Of a stretch of DNA of 64,000 bases, positions 1 to 11,274 are shown one piece after another. This DNA is from Gymnothorax reevesii (Eukaryota > Chordata > Actinopteri > Anguilliformes > Muraenidae): assembly GCA_029721435.1 (NCBI GenBank), contig CM056573.1:48520501-48584500 (forward strand), written 5' to 3'. Under the pieces are notes generated by a model that was given only the letters and a program-made list of their open reading frames with translations, ran no database searches and was not told the DNA's origin. The stretch's first letter is position 1. Every line of letters starts with the position of its first letter. The position numbers and the translations under genes are program-made.

Positions 1-219
1 AGCTGATGCAATGCCCTTCAAGCTATAATCTAGCTAATGCTAATTACACTAAAATACGTTACGTAATTTGAGTATTATTATTTAGCCTTTATTATACAGT
101 GGAGTCCCACACTGGAATTATATATATATATATATACAGACCTGGCCAAACATTATCCTGTTCAAATCCTAACAACTACTCCAAGAGTAAACGCTAACAA
201 GCCAAAATCTCATTTTTAA

Positions 220-757
220 CCCTATAATGCCCAGACACAGACATTATTATAGGAAAGATATGACCCAGTAATATATTTGAAGCATTGAAGGGTAGTATTC
301 AGATCAACTGTTCATCATTAAGTGTTGTGACAGTAAAATATACATTGCTGAACAGAACAACTTCTATTTCCAGGAGTATCATATCTGATACAGCCAAAAA
401 TCAGCATCCCTCCAGAACTCAACACTCTAAATTTCAAATTATTTATATGCTCTCTACAATCTATAGCTATCCCTTAACATGTTTAAGAATAAGTTTTTGT
501 GTAATATTTAGCTTGGAATGCCGAACTTCTCTGCCAATGTCCTAGGAAATTCATGAATTCCCATTCACAGGGGAACTATTACCTTGAACTGAGTGACTTG
601 GGCAGAGACTACTCTTGTAATCTCACTTCTGCCTTCCAGATGGCAGCACTGCTTATCAGATATAACAGTGAGCAGTAGTAGTTGTGTTGCATCTTACCAG
701 GTGGGCATGGTCCTTCAAATTTGATCTATCATTTATGATACAGGGGGCATTATAGGG
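220..757. mobile_element. piggyBac-like nonautonomous element (MITE)
   Basis: The element is bounded by a perfect inverted repeat: CCCTATAATGCCC at the left and GGGCATTATAGGG at the right. Each end abuts TTAA (216-219 and 758-761), which is the target duplication of piggyBac-superfamily transposons. It is 538 bp long and has no credible transposase, so it was probably moved in trans. The family assignment rests on the TTAA duplication plus the CCCT start and is inference beyond that. Confidence 0.65.
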
Positions 758-815
758 TTAAACTCATGTCAAATAACGCAGTAGATGGCCAGCTACCTCA
801 TATTCGTAATGCTGA

Positions 816-1734
816 GTAGGGGAGACCGGGTCTAATTGTTATACGTCCATGTTGTTACATTCTAAATAGTTCCGATAATAAAACAAAGACGGCGCTCTAA
901 ATTTTCCTGTTGCTCCGCGAAGGTGACCCGCGTCTTTACGTGACAGAAGGACGTACGTCGAAAGTCACAGGTTAGTGTTCCAGAAAAAAAGCTTGAAAAA
1001 AGTAACTTTCTTGGTGTTTGGGAGATTTCGATTAACATCAAGTGTAATTGATACATATACCCGAGATTTTCTGGATTATGAGAGAGGAAGACATTAGCCA
1101 CAGTGTCATGACACACCCATGTAAACTGGAAGTGGTCTGGAACTTGACTGGCCCTGGAACATTTCAAAATGTCCAGACAATGGCGAAGGTTTGCTGATGG
1201 ACAAGTTGATACACCTAAGTTGTTACGGTAAGAACTTGCCCCGAAACCTGTAAAAACGTGGACAAGATCAAATTACCTCATTGATTGACTTTCAACCTTT
1301 TTAATTTCAGAGATAAGCCTCGAAATTACCAATGAATAACGAAACATGGCAATGCCATTAGAGAATGACTTGAGGTTCCTTACTGTAGCTTCGAGGGATA
1401 TTAGTAGTAAGGCAACACCCTTAACTTGCCAACTTAAGTGGGAAACACGTCTCACTTAAGCAAATTCTTAGTGTAACAAAATGCCCCATAACCTGTGACA
1501 AACTACCCCTTCTGTAACAAACTACCCCATAGGGTAGTTTGTTACAGGTGACGGGAGTCTATTTTTTCCTCGCCAGCAGTACACATGCGCAGAATATAGG
1601 GTTTGCTGCAGATCAGTCATGTAGTCTAATAAACTTTCAATTTTTACAAGGCTTATTGATAACAAAAATCTGATAATGTCAATTCTACAGCCATTAAAAG
1701 AAAAAGTGTAACAACTAGACCCTCTCTCCCCTAC
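816..1734. mobile_element. TIR-bounded DNA element, unclassified
   Basis: Inverted ends of about 29 bp match with few differences: the left starts GTAGGGGAGACCGGGTCTA and the right ends TAGACCCTCTCTCCCCTAC. The interior (919 bp) carries several copies of a TAACAAACTACCCC-type motif, two of which form a perfect 16-bp-arm palindrome at 1512-1547. Minus-strand open frames inside show no transposase motif I recognise. No clear target duplication is visible, so the superfamily is open. Confidence 0.5.
1512..1547. repeat. perfect palindrome, 16-bp arms
   Basis: CTGTAACAAACTACCC at 1512-1527 is followed by a 4-nt loop and its exact reverse complement at 1532-1547. A direct copy of the arm motif precedes it near 1495-1510. 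It lies inside the 816-1734 element and is probably part of that element's subterminal repeats. Confidence 0.7.
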
Positions 1735-2819
1735 AGCCATTAGCTGTGTTGTAAAATGCCTAATGTTGAAAAGTAAAAGGAAATATGCACGCTACATGCA
1801 GATATGTGATAGATAGTTATATATGCCAACGTTTAATTGCTGCCATTTAGCAACCACTTCTGACAACAAGATCGGCAACCACGCCCACTTAGGAGACAGA
1901 AAGTGTGATCAATTTCTTACAAATGGGGTCTATGGGTGATGAGGAGTCTTGCTATACTGTCTCAGCAACAGCTATAAGTCAGTTGTGACAGATGCTGAGA
2001 CGATTGTGTTCTTCTCACTGCAAACGAACCGCTCCAGGGTTCGAATGGAAGCGAGCCGAGACCGCCCTTTTTTTGGCGGTCTCTGCCCGCTTGTTTTGTT
2101 CTGCATCAGAGTGCGTTTGCTGTGTTCACACCAGCCCAAACAAACCGATCTCTGGGGTAAAACGCTCCCTGTGTCGTAACAAATGCTCCAAATGAGCCAA
2201 GTGTGAATACACCCGAAGTTGCTGCTAGAGGTGGTGTTGGTTGGCCAGTAGGTGGCAGTCTTCCCTCTGGTCAAATAATCCCCAGTGCATTGTTGGGGGG
2301 CTGTATATTTTGCCTGTGCCATTTTTGGGATGAGATGTTAACAAGGTCCAGACTTACTGTGGTAATAGAAGATGCCATGACACACTTCAACAAGAATGCG
2401 AAGATCCCCAGAGTCTGGCTACATTCTAATCTGGCACCTAATTGGCTACATAAATTGTCCTCTTCCTCCCCACCTCAACTATTGAGTGGTGCAAAATGAT
2501 GCAAAATGGCTGCTGTATCTCCCAGGGGTGCGTTTTCCGAAATCACAGATGCAAACTTACTTAGATGGAACAATTGACTGTGAATGGACAAACTTTGTAA
2601 GTTTTTTACTTAGTTCGCAACTAAGCTCTTGTGAAACACACCCCAGGTCAGTGCCACACATTGATGATGATGAGGTGAGATTCCTCCACATGACTGTAAA
2701 GTGATTTGAGTGTTGATTAGAAAGCCCTTCATGAATGTGATGTCCATTCATTCATTCATTCATTCATCAAGTCGATTCATTCAGTCATTAATTCATTCAC
2801 ATGAGAAAATGCAGAGGAT
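1735..2819. other. noncoding, repeat debris
   Basis: No gene is supported. A short perfect hairpin sits at 2058-2083 (GAGACCGCC, T-rich loop, GGCGGTCTC). At about 2522-2647 an imperfect inverted pair (CCAGGGGTGCGTTTTCC and TGTGAAACACACCCCAGG) suggests a small MITE. Degenerate ATTC repeats lie at about 2746-2800. Confidence 0.4.
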
Positions 2820-3965
2820 TTCCCACAAGAAGTCAACTATTGGTAAGCCTCAAATCTAGATGAACAGATTACAGTTTGCCATGTCACATCCAAAAAGACT
2901 ATCCTGTAGAACAGTGGTTCCCAACCCAGTCCTGAAAAACCCCCTGTCCGGCAGGTTTTTGTTGCAGCTTTACTTTTGCATACCTTATCCATTTAAGGCC
3001 CAATGCACCTTCATGCACATCCTGTTCAGGTAGATCTTTTTCAACCAATCAGCATGAAGCCCTTAAATGGATCAGGTGTGAAAGAGTAGAAAGAGAGCAA
3101 AAAACTGCAGGGCAGGGAGTCCTTGAGGACTGGGTTGGGAACCACTGCTGTAGAAGGATGAGACAAAGATACACTTGTGCCAGAATAGGAAGTAAAGAGT
3201 ATAGGAAGGAACTGCACATGAGCTTAAGCATGTCACATCATCTGTGAGGCATGATGGAGGCAATATTATGTCTTTGGCATGTATGGCTGCCAGAGAAACT
3301 GGTTTTCATTTAATTAATGTTTGATAATGACTGCTCACAAAAGCAGTAGGATGAATCCTGAAATGTATTGGTTGATTTTGTCTGCTCAGATATAGCCAGA
3401 TGCTTCAAAACTCATTGATCAGTACTTCACAGTGCTGATGGAATTTGAATACTATGAAGGCAACCGCATACCTATTACAGGGATAGAAGTTTCCTATTCC
3501 ACAATGGCCCTGTAATCACCTGACCTGAATCCGACTGAGAATGAATTTCCCTGGCTGGAGACAAAATTGAAGACAAAATGCCCTTAGAACTTGCGAGAAC
3601 TGAAGACTGCTGCAATGAAGGCCTGACAGACCATCACCAAGCAAACCGTGTTCTGTGATGTCGATGGGTTCGGGATTCTAGTCGTTGACTGCAAATGACT
3701 GGCAGCCAAGTATTTAAAATGACACCATACATTATGATTTTAGTTTGTCCTGATACTGTTGAATCCATAAAATGGAGTGTCTGTGTAAAAAATGGCAGCA
3801 AATCCAGTGAAGACAACATTACTCGACAAAATGGTTACATTAAAGCTGAAAGTCCACACTTCAAGTACATCTCGATTATTTCAGTTGCAATCAATTGTGG
3901 TGGCGTATACAGTCGAAATTATGAAAACAATGTCAGAATACTTACAGTCAAAATTGAATGTCAAA
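2820..3965 (+). pseudogene. degenerate Tc1-like transposon, split by an hAT MITE
   Basis: Broken plus-strand reading frames retain Tc1/mariner transposase signatures. Around 3235-3302 the translation reads SSVRHDGGNIM followed by ACMAARETG, resembling the family's HGGGSVMVWGC region. Around 3520-3560 it reads SPDLNPTENEF, the block with the catalytic glutamate of DD34E transposases. Multiple stops and frameshifts intervene. The 151-codon open frame at 3695-4150 overlaps its 3' tail and looks like transposon noncoding sequence, not a gene. Boundaries are approximate. Confidence 0.5.
2912..3147. mobile_element. hAT-type MITE with 8-bp target duplication
   Basis: The ends are inverted: CAGTGGTTCCCAACCC at the left and GGGTTGGGAACCACTG at the right. 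They are flanked by a perfect 8-bp direct duplication CTGTAGAA (2904-2911 and 3148-3155). Size (236 bp), CAG start and 8-bp duplication fit nonautonomous hAT elements. It is inserted into the older Tc1-like fossil. Confidence 0.85.
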
Positions 3966-5609
3966 ATATTCATCTCTTATCTTACATAGGCCAACAAGTT
4001 AGCTTGCATTATACTCAGATCCTAGGCGAAGCTGAGCTACTAATGCGAACATACCCAGTTAGGTTCCAGCATCACTCAGTGGGAAATAATTTTTTAACAC
4101 GGGCTGAGCATGGTCTCCGCGGACTGAGAAGGAAAAAGTTCTCACTTTAAACTAATTTCAGGCTGCTCCCCATACCGTGTTTCACATGCCACCAAGGAGC
4201 CCACTTTGCGTTTTGTCAGGTAATTATAAGGCATTTGATTTATTTGACTGTCAGAATGTAGCAAGTGGGAGCGGGGCGCACAGAGCGCGGTAGTCACGGG
4301 AGGCGACTCAAGTGCTGAGTGATCATCGCACCACCCATTAGGGGCTTCCTTGGTGAAAAGCCCTCACATTCTGCTCTTTAAAACAGTGCTGAGGACTGCA
4401 CATTCATTTCCGTCCCTAGCCTTTAACCAAACCAATGCTGGTCGATAAAAGAAAATAACATGACGGTGGATACCAATTTGTAGTGTTATTCGTTCCAAAG
4501 GGATATAAATAAAGCATTGGTTTATAAATAATTTTGTTATTCTAGTTAGTACATTGTCAGTTTCATAATTAGTCAAATTTAAGCAAACTGCATCATTTGT
4601 AGTTGTGAACAATGGATTACATTTTTGAGGAAATTTGGGCGGAGCGCAATGCTGAGGCCGACCAACTGTACTGGGTTGATTCTGCCCACAAATTCTTTGT
4701 TGCATTGGATGTGCTTTTTGAGGAAAACTTGTCTCTTGGATGTTCATAGTTTCCCAAAGATTAAGCAATTTTTCCTGTAGAAGGATGAGTTTGAACTGAA
4801 GCGTTGCCGTCGATTATTTCTTGTTTAGCATTTTTTACGGCAAGGCCAATCAAAAGAAAGACAGAACCTTATTTGCAGACACTCTCGCGCGCTATTTTGT
4901 CTTTATGTAGTAGTGTAGCCTGTACATGGCAGTAATCAAGGCCGATAATCTCAACACGAGCACTCCGCAAATCACAGCAAAATACACCCACATAATGAAT
5001 GTGTTCTCTCAAATTTAAGTCTATTCTGCAGCGCTGTTGTCAGTTACAGCGTTCGCTAATTAAGCTTATTTTTGCGCAATGGATCTGCCGGACATTTTTT
5101 AAGGTTTTAACTTTAATAACTGAATTAACGTTCAAGAAAGAAGTGGTCTATCTGAATATTTGGTCAATGTAACATTTACAATCAATTGTTTATGTATTTT
5201 ACCTTTTAGATAATATTTTTTTTGAAATATCTTTATGTTTTCTGTGTTCTCGAGACAAAGGTAAAAATCGAAATAAATGTGAATGATGCAAATTTAATGG
5301 TTGCCGTCTATGTAGGCTACGAGAATACATAGTGTCTATACTGACCTGTTCACACGCCACAAGCACGTCACTATGTGGTTCGGTGATTTATGTGTCAGGG
5401 ACGTGGGAGAGAGGCTACGGTGCCTCGCTTCATAGACCGAGCTAATGGCTTTCCGAAGCAGATTTTATGCCTGGTAGGCAAACGTTGGCTCAGACTTAGC
5501 ACATTAGCTATGACATTACTTAATAATACTTATTATAAATACTTTAAGAAAGTGTAAGTATAAAGTTAGTTGGCCAGATAGTTAGTTAGTTAGTATAGCC
5601 TATGTACTC

Positions 5610-5646
<37 letters not shown>

Positions 5647-5824
5647 GCCTAATCTGAAAAAGAAGAGGAAGAAGCGAGCAAATGAAAATGTGAAAGTACT
5701 ACGTGCCTATATCTTTGACTCGGTGGGGAATATTTGTAAATAACGGATGGCAATATATTTGATGGGATTTATATGTTTATCGTATTACATTTAGACTATC
5801 TTAAATGAGCGTAAAGCATATTGC

Positions 5825-5872
<48 letters not shown>

Positions 5873-7380
5873 TATTGTTTTATTATTATTATTATTTTAT
5901 TTGTTATTATTATTATTATTATTTGATTGTATTTAAATCATTAATAGACGAAATGTTATTTCCTAGCCTATTTTACTCAGAAAGTAGCATATTTTAGAAA
6001 AAAAAAAAACTGGCTGAATTCCTATCGAACGTATATCTATAAAACACCATAAAACCATATCAGATACATCAGAATACCTCGGAGGAGTACGAGTCTCCCG
6101 GAGAAATATAGCGTTCCATGAACTATTACTTTTCATCTATCCATATTTTCCACAGACTTCCTCCAAAATAAATGTTCTTCCATCGACGGGCTCGGAGAAC
6201 GACGGACTACAGTTTTGTAAGTTCAACTTATTTCCTATTCATTAAGTCTCTCCGAGACAATTTGAGTTTAAATCCCCCTTCCGAGTCACACTGTTTTCAA
6301 TGTTTCGTTTTCTTTTCCTGTGGTTTCTTTCCCATTGAAGTTTACATCTAACATGAAAAAAGATGCATATCAGTAGAACTCAGTCATGTACTTCAACGGA
6401 TGCTGTCCTGGAATTAAAAAAAAATATTTCCTTGAAATTAAGATCCGCTGGACTTTTATCGAGTCTTCCTGGTTTATCCAAATATACATTTCATGGACGA
6501 AGCAGTAAAACATGTTTCTTATCTGTTTTCGGGTCCATTTTAGTGAATAGCGAATGCTGCAAAAATGTGGTTTCCATCTTGCGCTTGTGATTCTACCACT
6601 TTGTCAAAGGACACCTAAATCAGCACATTATAAAACAAAAGAGTAAATTATTATTCAAATGATATTCTTTCACATTCTAGCTTACTAAACTTGTATTTTT
6701 GTCCCTTTCTTCCCTCCCGCACCGCAGTCTTGCTGTTTTTGCCGATATCTGCGTAAAACTGTGCCTTCTGAATGGCTCTTTTTCAGACGTTTTTATTACC
6801 TTGGTGGTCGAAGCTATAAATCTTGCGTGGCAACAAATGACAAAAAAGCATTTGTATGCAGGGAGGTACCTCGCCCCCATTGTCGGACTTTTCCTTACTT
6901 CTCCTTTTATTTAATCCTGTTTACTCCTCTCCATCGGCGGAGGTTTTGCCTCACGAATTGAAGAATAAATATGTGTAACTGCCTTATTAAAATTTTTTGA
7001 CTACTTTAAGTGATGACTTTAATGCATCACATCACGATATGCTATTTGGCATTAAGACGACTCAGCAATGATTTGCTTCATTGATTGGTTTAGCCCGCTA
7101 ATGAACACGAGGATGCATCAAGAAAACGTTCAACACATGCACGGATAGGCTAATACCTTTCAGATTTTTTGTAATCTAGTTAAGGGTAGCCTATAACCCC
7201 CTTATCGGTCTTCAGTTTCGCCATTACCTCCTCTGGTCACATGTAAGCGTCAGATATATTAAATGTGAGCGATTTATTGTAAGGCAATAACAATTTTGAA
7301 ATGAATATTTTACTTGCACGATGATGAATTTGCGCGTTTAATGTGAGAACCCGCAGCGCCAGTCCTCGAGGCTAAAATAC
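3966..7380. other. noncoding upstream of hoxa3; AAT microsatellites
   Basis: No open frame resembling a homeobox gene or other known protein is seen; hoxa4, the expected upstream neighbour, is absent here. AAT/ATA microsatellites lie at about 5611-5646 and 5827-5932, the second partly as an inverted AAT/ATT pair. Much of the rest is unique AT-rich sequence that could hold regulatory elements. Confidence 0.5.
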
Positions 7381-7787
7381 AACTTAATTTGCATAATTTT
7401 CCTTGTCTCTGCTGACGCCGTGTTTAGGAGGAGTTCGCTGGCGTTTACGGGGTAGTTCTGCTTCAAGCAACATTTTGGAAACAACCAGATTGCAATTGAT
7501 CAGTGGCTGAGAAACGTCGGTATTTTTTTATTTATTTAATTTATTCATTTCAATAAGAACGAAATTTGGAGTAAATATTGACGGAAATCTTCAGCTTTTG
7601 GATTCGCATCCATCGACTTTTTTCAGCATTCGATGTTGTACTCCTTTGTTGTTCCGACCAGCCAACATTCTGCCTTTTAAGCTATCTCTAGCTAAAGTTT
7701 TCGATGGATAGAAGTGGATTCTTTTAATCGATCTCGGCACTGAGCAGGGCATTTTTCGGTCCTTAGTGCTTTTTTTCACTGGCTAAG
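7381..7787 (+). promoter_or_regulatory. hoxa3: candidate hoxa3 promoter / 5' noncoding exon
   Basis: A good splice donor (GGCTAAG/GTAAGC) follows position 7787. A pyrimidine-rich acceptor (TTGTTACCCTAG) ends at 9702, 116 bp before the hoxa3 start codon. Together they could frame a noncoding first exon, as known for vertebrate Hoxa3 genes. TGCTGACGC at about 7410 resembles a Maf half-site; Hoxa3 is a known target of MafB/kreisler in the hindbrain. Exon start and promoter are not determined. Confidence 0.25.
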
Positions 7788-9702
7788 GTAAGCTTGCCAG
7801 AAATAACCCCTCGGCTGTAAGCACCTAAGCTATATCCCAAAGATTTATGACGATGTTGCTAGAATCTTGATTCAAGAAGAGTTCACGTCTAGTTTACTAT
7901 TGTGCTCGTTAGCTATGAATAACTTTTCTACTGGTCTTAAATACGCTAAATCTTATTGAGACAACTGTGGGTTTTATTTACCAAGAATAATCAGAATGCT
8001 GAAATACACTATAAATACACTAATAAATACACTATAGTGTATTTATTCATTTTTTGTGTTATTGATGTCATTTCATTATCGGCATAATTTATTCTCATGA
8101 CTGCTTTATTTGAACCAGGCTCATGCAATGGCATAGCGTTCACCTGCACTGCATGGTGATAAAGCTTACAACCAACTCTCAAGAGGTAGTTCTGTTGTTT
8201 CTTTTGATCACGATGCTGTATATATTTCAGTTCCGCAGTATTTGAAGGAGTGCGTGTGTTGCTGCATTCAAAATCCATAATGTCGCAAAATTGTTGTTGT
8301 TGTTTTTGTAGCCAAGTTCCTGCATGCACTGTAATACAGTGTTATTGATAATAGTGAAAGCGGCAACTTTTCGTTGCTATAGAAAGTGAACATTAATGTG
8401 GGACTTAATTGAGACTATACAATTTTTTATGTATAAACCATTTGACTTAACAAAGCTTTAGTCTAAATTATTATAACTTTTATTCAAAGTTATGGGGAAA
8501 AAAACAGTATTGTTTTGAGATTTTGTGTCTGGAAAAATTTGACTGGCTATACTTTCTTAAACTACAGCAGGTTTCTAGGTTCATTGACTCTACCACCCAT
8601 TCCAGCCTATTGACCCCAATTCATCAAACCTCATAGTGGAATCAGACAGGAGCCTTTATAGCGGGGCCAGTAGAAAAGTTCAAAATGTGGTCATGGAGAT
8701 GGTGCCTAGCTTCTCAGGTTCTTTCAGTGTTCAATCCATCTTAGTTCTGCACAATTGAAGGTGGGGAGTTAAGTTGTTACTCATTCACAGGAGGGCTACA
8801 GTGACATTGGAGGTTCACCGTGGCATGGCCTCGGCCCCTTACATTGTAAAATATTTTGAAGAAGCTTAAGCTTTTTCACGGATACACAGAGATGTATGTC
8901 GAACTATTCTCAAATTGCGATGAAGAAAAGACAGACAAAATCCGGTAAAACACGCGATATACAAGGGAATGTGCACCAAGAACACTGATAGCCGTGACTT
9001 ACAAATAAAGCATCATAAACGCGCTTTATTAAAAATTTCAACCGAAGAAGAAGTCCTGCGTAAATCTCCATAGTTAACTGTCTCCATCCCGGTCATCGTC
9101 AGTAAATAAAACCACTATTTACATTTTCATTACTCTGCAATATTTTGATTCAATCATTCCAGAAAAAAAGAGTACTACCGCCATCCTTACTACAGCTACT
9201 ATTTCATAATTATAACTGCAATTTTTATGGAAAAGTAAATATTTTGTGTGGCGAAGTAGCAATGTAAGAGAATCACGCTAAAAGCCACATTTTCACGCGC
9301 ATAGGCAAGAACGCGAAATGTCTTGCATAGTTACCGAAGTCGATTTTCTCAATTTTCTCAGTATTTCTTTTTGTGACTGAAGTGCTTAAAGCACTGGGGT
9401 CTTCAATCTATAAATCTGTCTTCTTTGCTGGAGGAAATCCTTTGGCATAAATACTTATCACATTTCTCCTGCAAATTGTCTTTTCATTTTTTGCGTTGCT
9501 AGTTTTGGTCAATGTATTGCTCATTTTTGGTGTTGCACTATCATACCTTTTCATTTCTGACAAATCTGCCTCAAGTTCCATCCTGAATACCAGAAAAAGA
9601 CTGTTTGCATTGCTCTCTATGGCTTTACATGTCAGGTGGCTAATGAAAAGTGAGATGGATGGACACCTTTCCCTCATCTCCCCATGCCTCTTGTTACCCT
9701 AG
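7788..9702 (+). other. noncoding; possible hoxa3 5' intron
   Basis: No gene is supported. The stretch would be the first intron if the upstream noncoding exon is real. It ends in the CT-rich acceptor at 9680-9702. I see no transposon signature in it. Confidence 0.3.
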
Positions 9703-9818
9703 GTCTGTCCAAGTAGGACATTGGTGGAGCGGTGTCACGTGACCGTGTGTGCCAATGTTACACTACAAGGGTGTCACCACCCTGTCAGTTTCCACACGGA
9801 ATACTGGGAAGCAACGAG

Positions 9819-10281
9819 ATGCAAAAGGAAACCTTTTTTGACGGCTCAGCAATATACAGCAGCTATCCGTATCAAGGACTGAATGGTTTCAGTGATCTTG
9901 CCAATCAGCAGGTTTATGCCCCCTCTCAAGTGGAAAATGAGCATCACCCTCCTGCCTGCTCCCTGCAGTCCCGCTGTAGCTCAGCTCCTCTGGCAGAGAC
10001 TGGGGAAGCCACTGGGAACTATGTTCAGACCAGTGACTCTCAGGCCAGCCACACTCCAGATATTGGTGGATGCCTGCACCCCCTGACCCTGGACAGTGTA
10101 CCTCCTCCATCATCCGGTGTCCCTGCTTCCCCCACTCAGACCCCACCCAGAAACTCTTATCATTCCAATGGCAAACACACAAAGCACAGCTTTTCCACTG
10201 ATGCATCCGGCAAACAGATCTTCCCATGGATGAAGGAGACACGTCTGACTGCCAGGCAGAAAACTGACAGTTCCAGCTCAG
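9819..10281 (+). CDS. hoxa3: Hoxa3 homeodomain protein, coding exon 1
   Basis: Hoxa3 is a nuclear transcription factor that patterns posterior hindbrain and third-arch neural crest. This exon encodes residues 1-154 plus one base of codon 155. The start is the ATG at 9819 (MQKETFF), matching the conserved Hox3 start MQKATYY; an in-frame ATG 29 codons upstream lies in the presumed 5' UTR and is not used. The Pbx-interaction hexapeptide IFPWMK is at residues 134-139. The exon ends CTCAG/GTACTG, phase 1, and joins exon 2 at 13658 to give a 412-residue protein, close to vertebrate HOXA3 (443 in human). Unlike human HOXA3 there is no long glycine run between hexapeptide and homeodomain. Suffix a or b is undetermined. 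Confidence 0.96.
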
Positions 10282-11274
10282 GTACTGTTTGCCGCAACTT
10301 TTTTTTCCATATTATTGCTCCTTTACACTCAGCAAACATGTTGCAGATGTTTTATTGCTGGGCTGTGATAAGTTTCCAAAATTTGTCATGGCAATAACCC
10401 TTCAGTCATATTGATATGTATGTAATGTGGTAAGGCTTCATTTTTTTTGTCGCAAAACATTTTATAAATGCTACATTTATTCTATGTGCTCTTGGATAAT
10501 GTGCATACTGTATATTCTGATTTAACAGCTAATTTAAAAGATTAACATAGACCTACTTTACTCTCATTGTCTCCACAAATGTAATTTATTAAATTATGCT
10601 GGCTTAATATTTGCCTTATTTGTGAAATGAAACATTCTGAGAATAAAGTGGAGGCCCTTTGGGTGTCAGCAGCCTTACAGGTGAATGAATGCACATTTTT
10701 CAACTGCTGCATTAACTATTAAATGCTATTCAATGTAATAGCTTATATTACAAAACAATGCCTCGTTGCATTCCAAACCGTCAGATCTATGTTCTGCGGT
10801 GGCCTATGCAGTCCATATCAGATGTTTTTTCACCCACTGATTCATTTGTTTTATCTATGTCAGAGGTGAGGGATGAGGGCTATATCTGTGCCTTGTTTTC
10901 ATCCCCACCTCTGGTGATAATTACTTCATCAGCCCTTACATTTACGCCACCTGATATGTTGGGGGGGGGGGGGGGGGGGGGCTCATCCTCTGACAGCTGG
11001 TTTGGGATGTTAGTTTAAATGACTGGCATGAGCTTCCAGTCAGTGTTCATGTAGATGAGACTGAACTTATTCTGCAGCTCAATGGCAGTCTGGAGGAGGC
11101 ACATGTGGTTACTGAAAGTTACTGTGATTGTTTTCCCCCAGACGAAGGATAAGTGATGCTGTGCTCCATCCGATTCAGATGCCCATTGCCTTCTGATTCC
11201 GTTTACGTCAAAGGCAGCAATGAAATCTGTGCCTGTTTCTGGTTTTCAAGCTAACTTCTGGCAATAGTTATATA

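Noticed and set aside
862..1167. 101-codon minus-strand open frame
   Set aside because: It lies inside a TIR element and shows no transposase motif; not enough to call a gene.
2036..2046. tRNA B-box-like GGTTCGAAT
   Set aside because: No A box at the right distance and no cloverleaf; the match is too short to call a tRNA or SINE.
3695..4150. 151-codon plus-strand open frame
   Set aside because: It overlaps and extends the tail of a degenerate Tc1-like element and has no recognisable domain; the text resembles transposon terminal DNA.
1..9700. A Hox4-associated microRNA (mir-10 type)
   Set aside because: No ACCCTGTAGAACCGAA-like mature sequence was found, and vertebrate mir-10 genes lie beside Hox4 of other clusters.
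9732..9818. Upstream in-frame ATG extending Hoxa3 by 29 residues
   Set aside because: The Hox3 family starts at MQK; the upstream codons do not match any Hox3 protein and lie in the presumed 5' UTR.
10758..11018. 86-codon open frame in the hoxa3 intron
   Set aside because: It is intronic, contains a homopolymer-coded glycine run from the poly-G tract, and has no homology I recognise.
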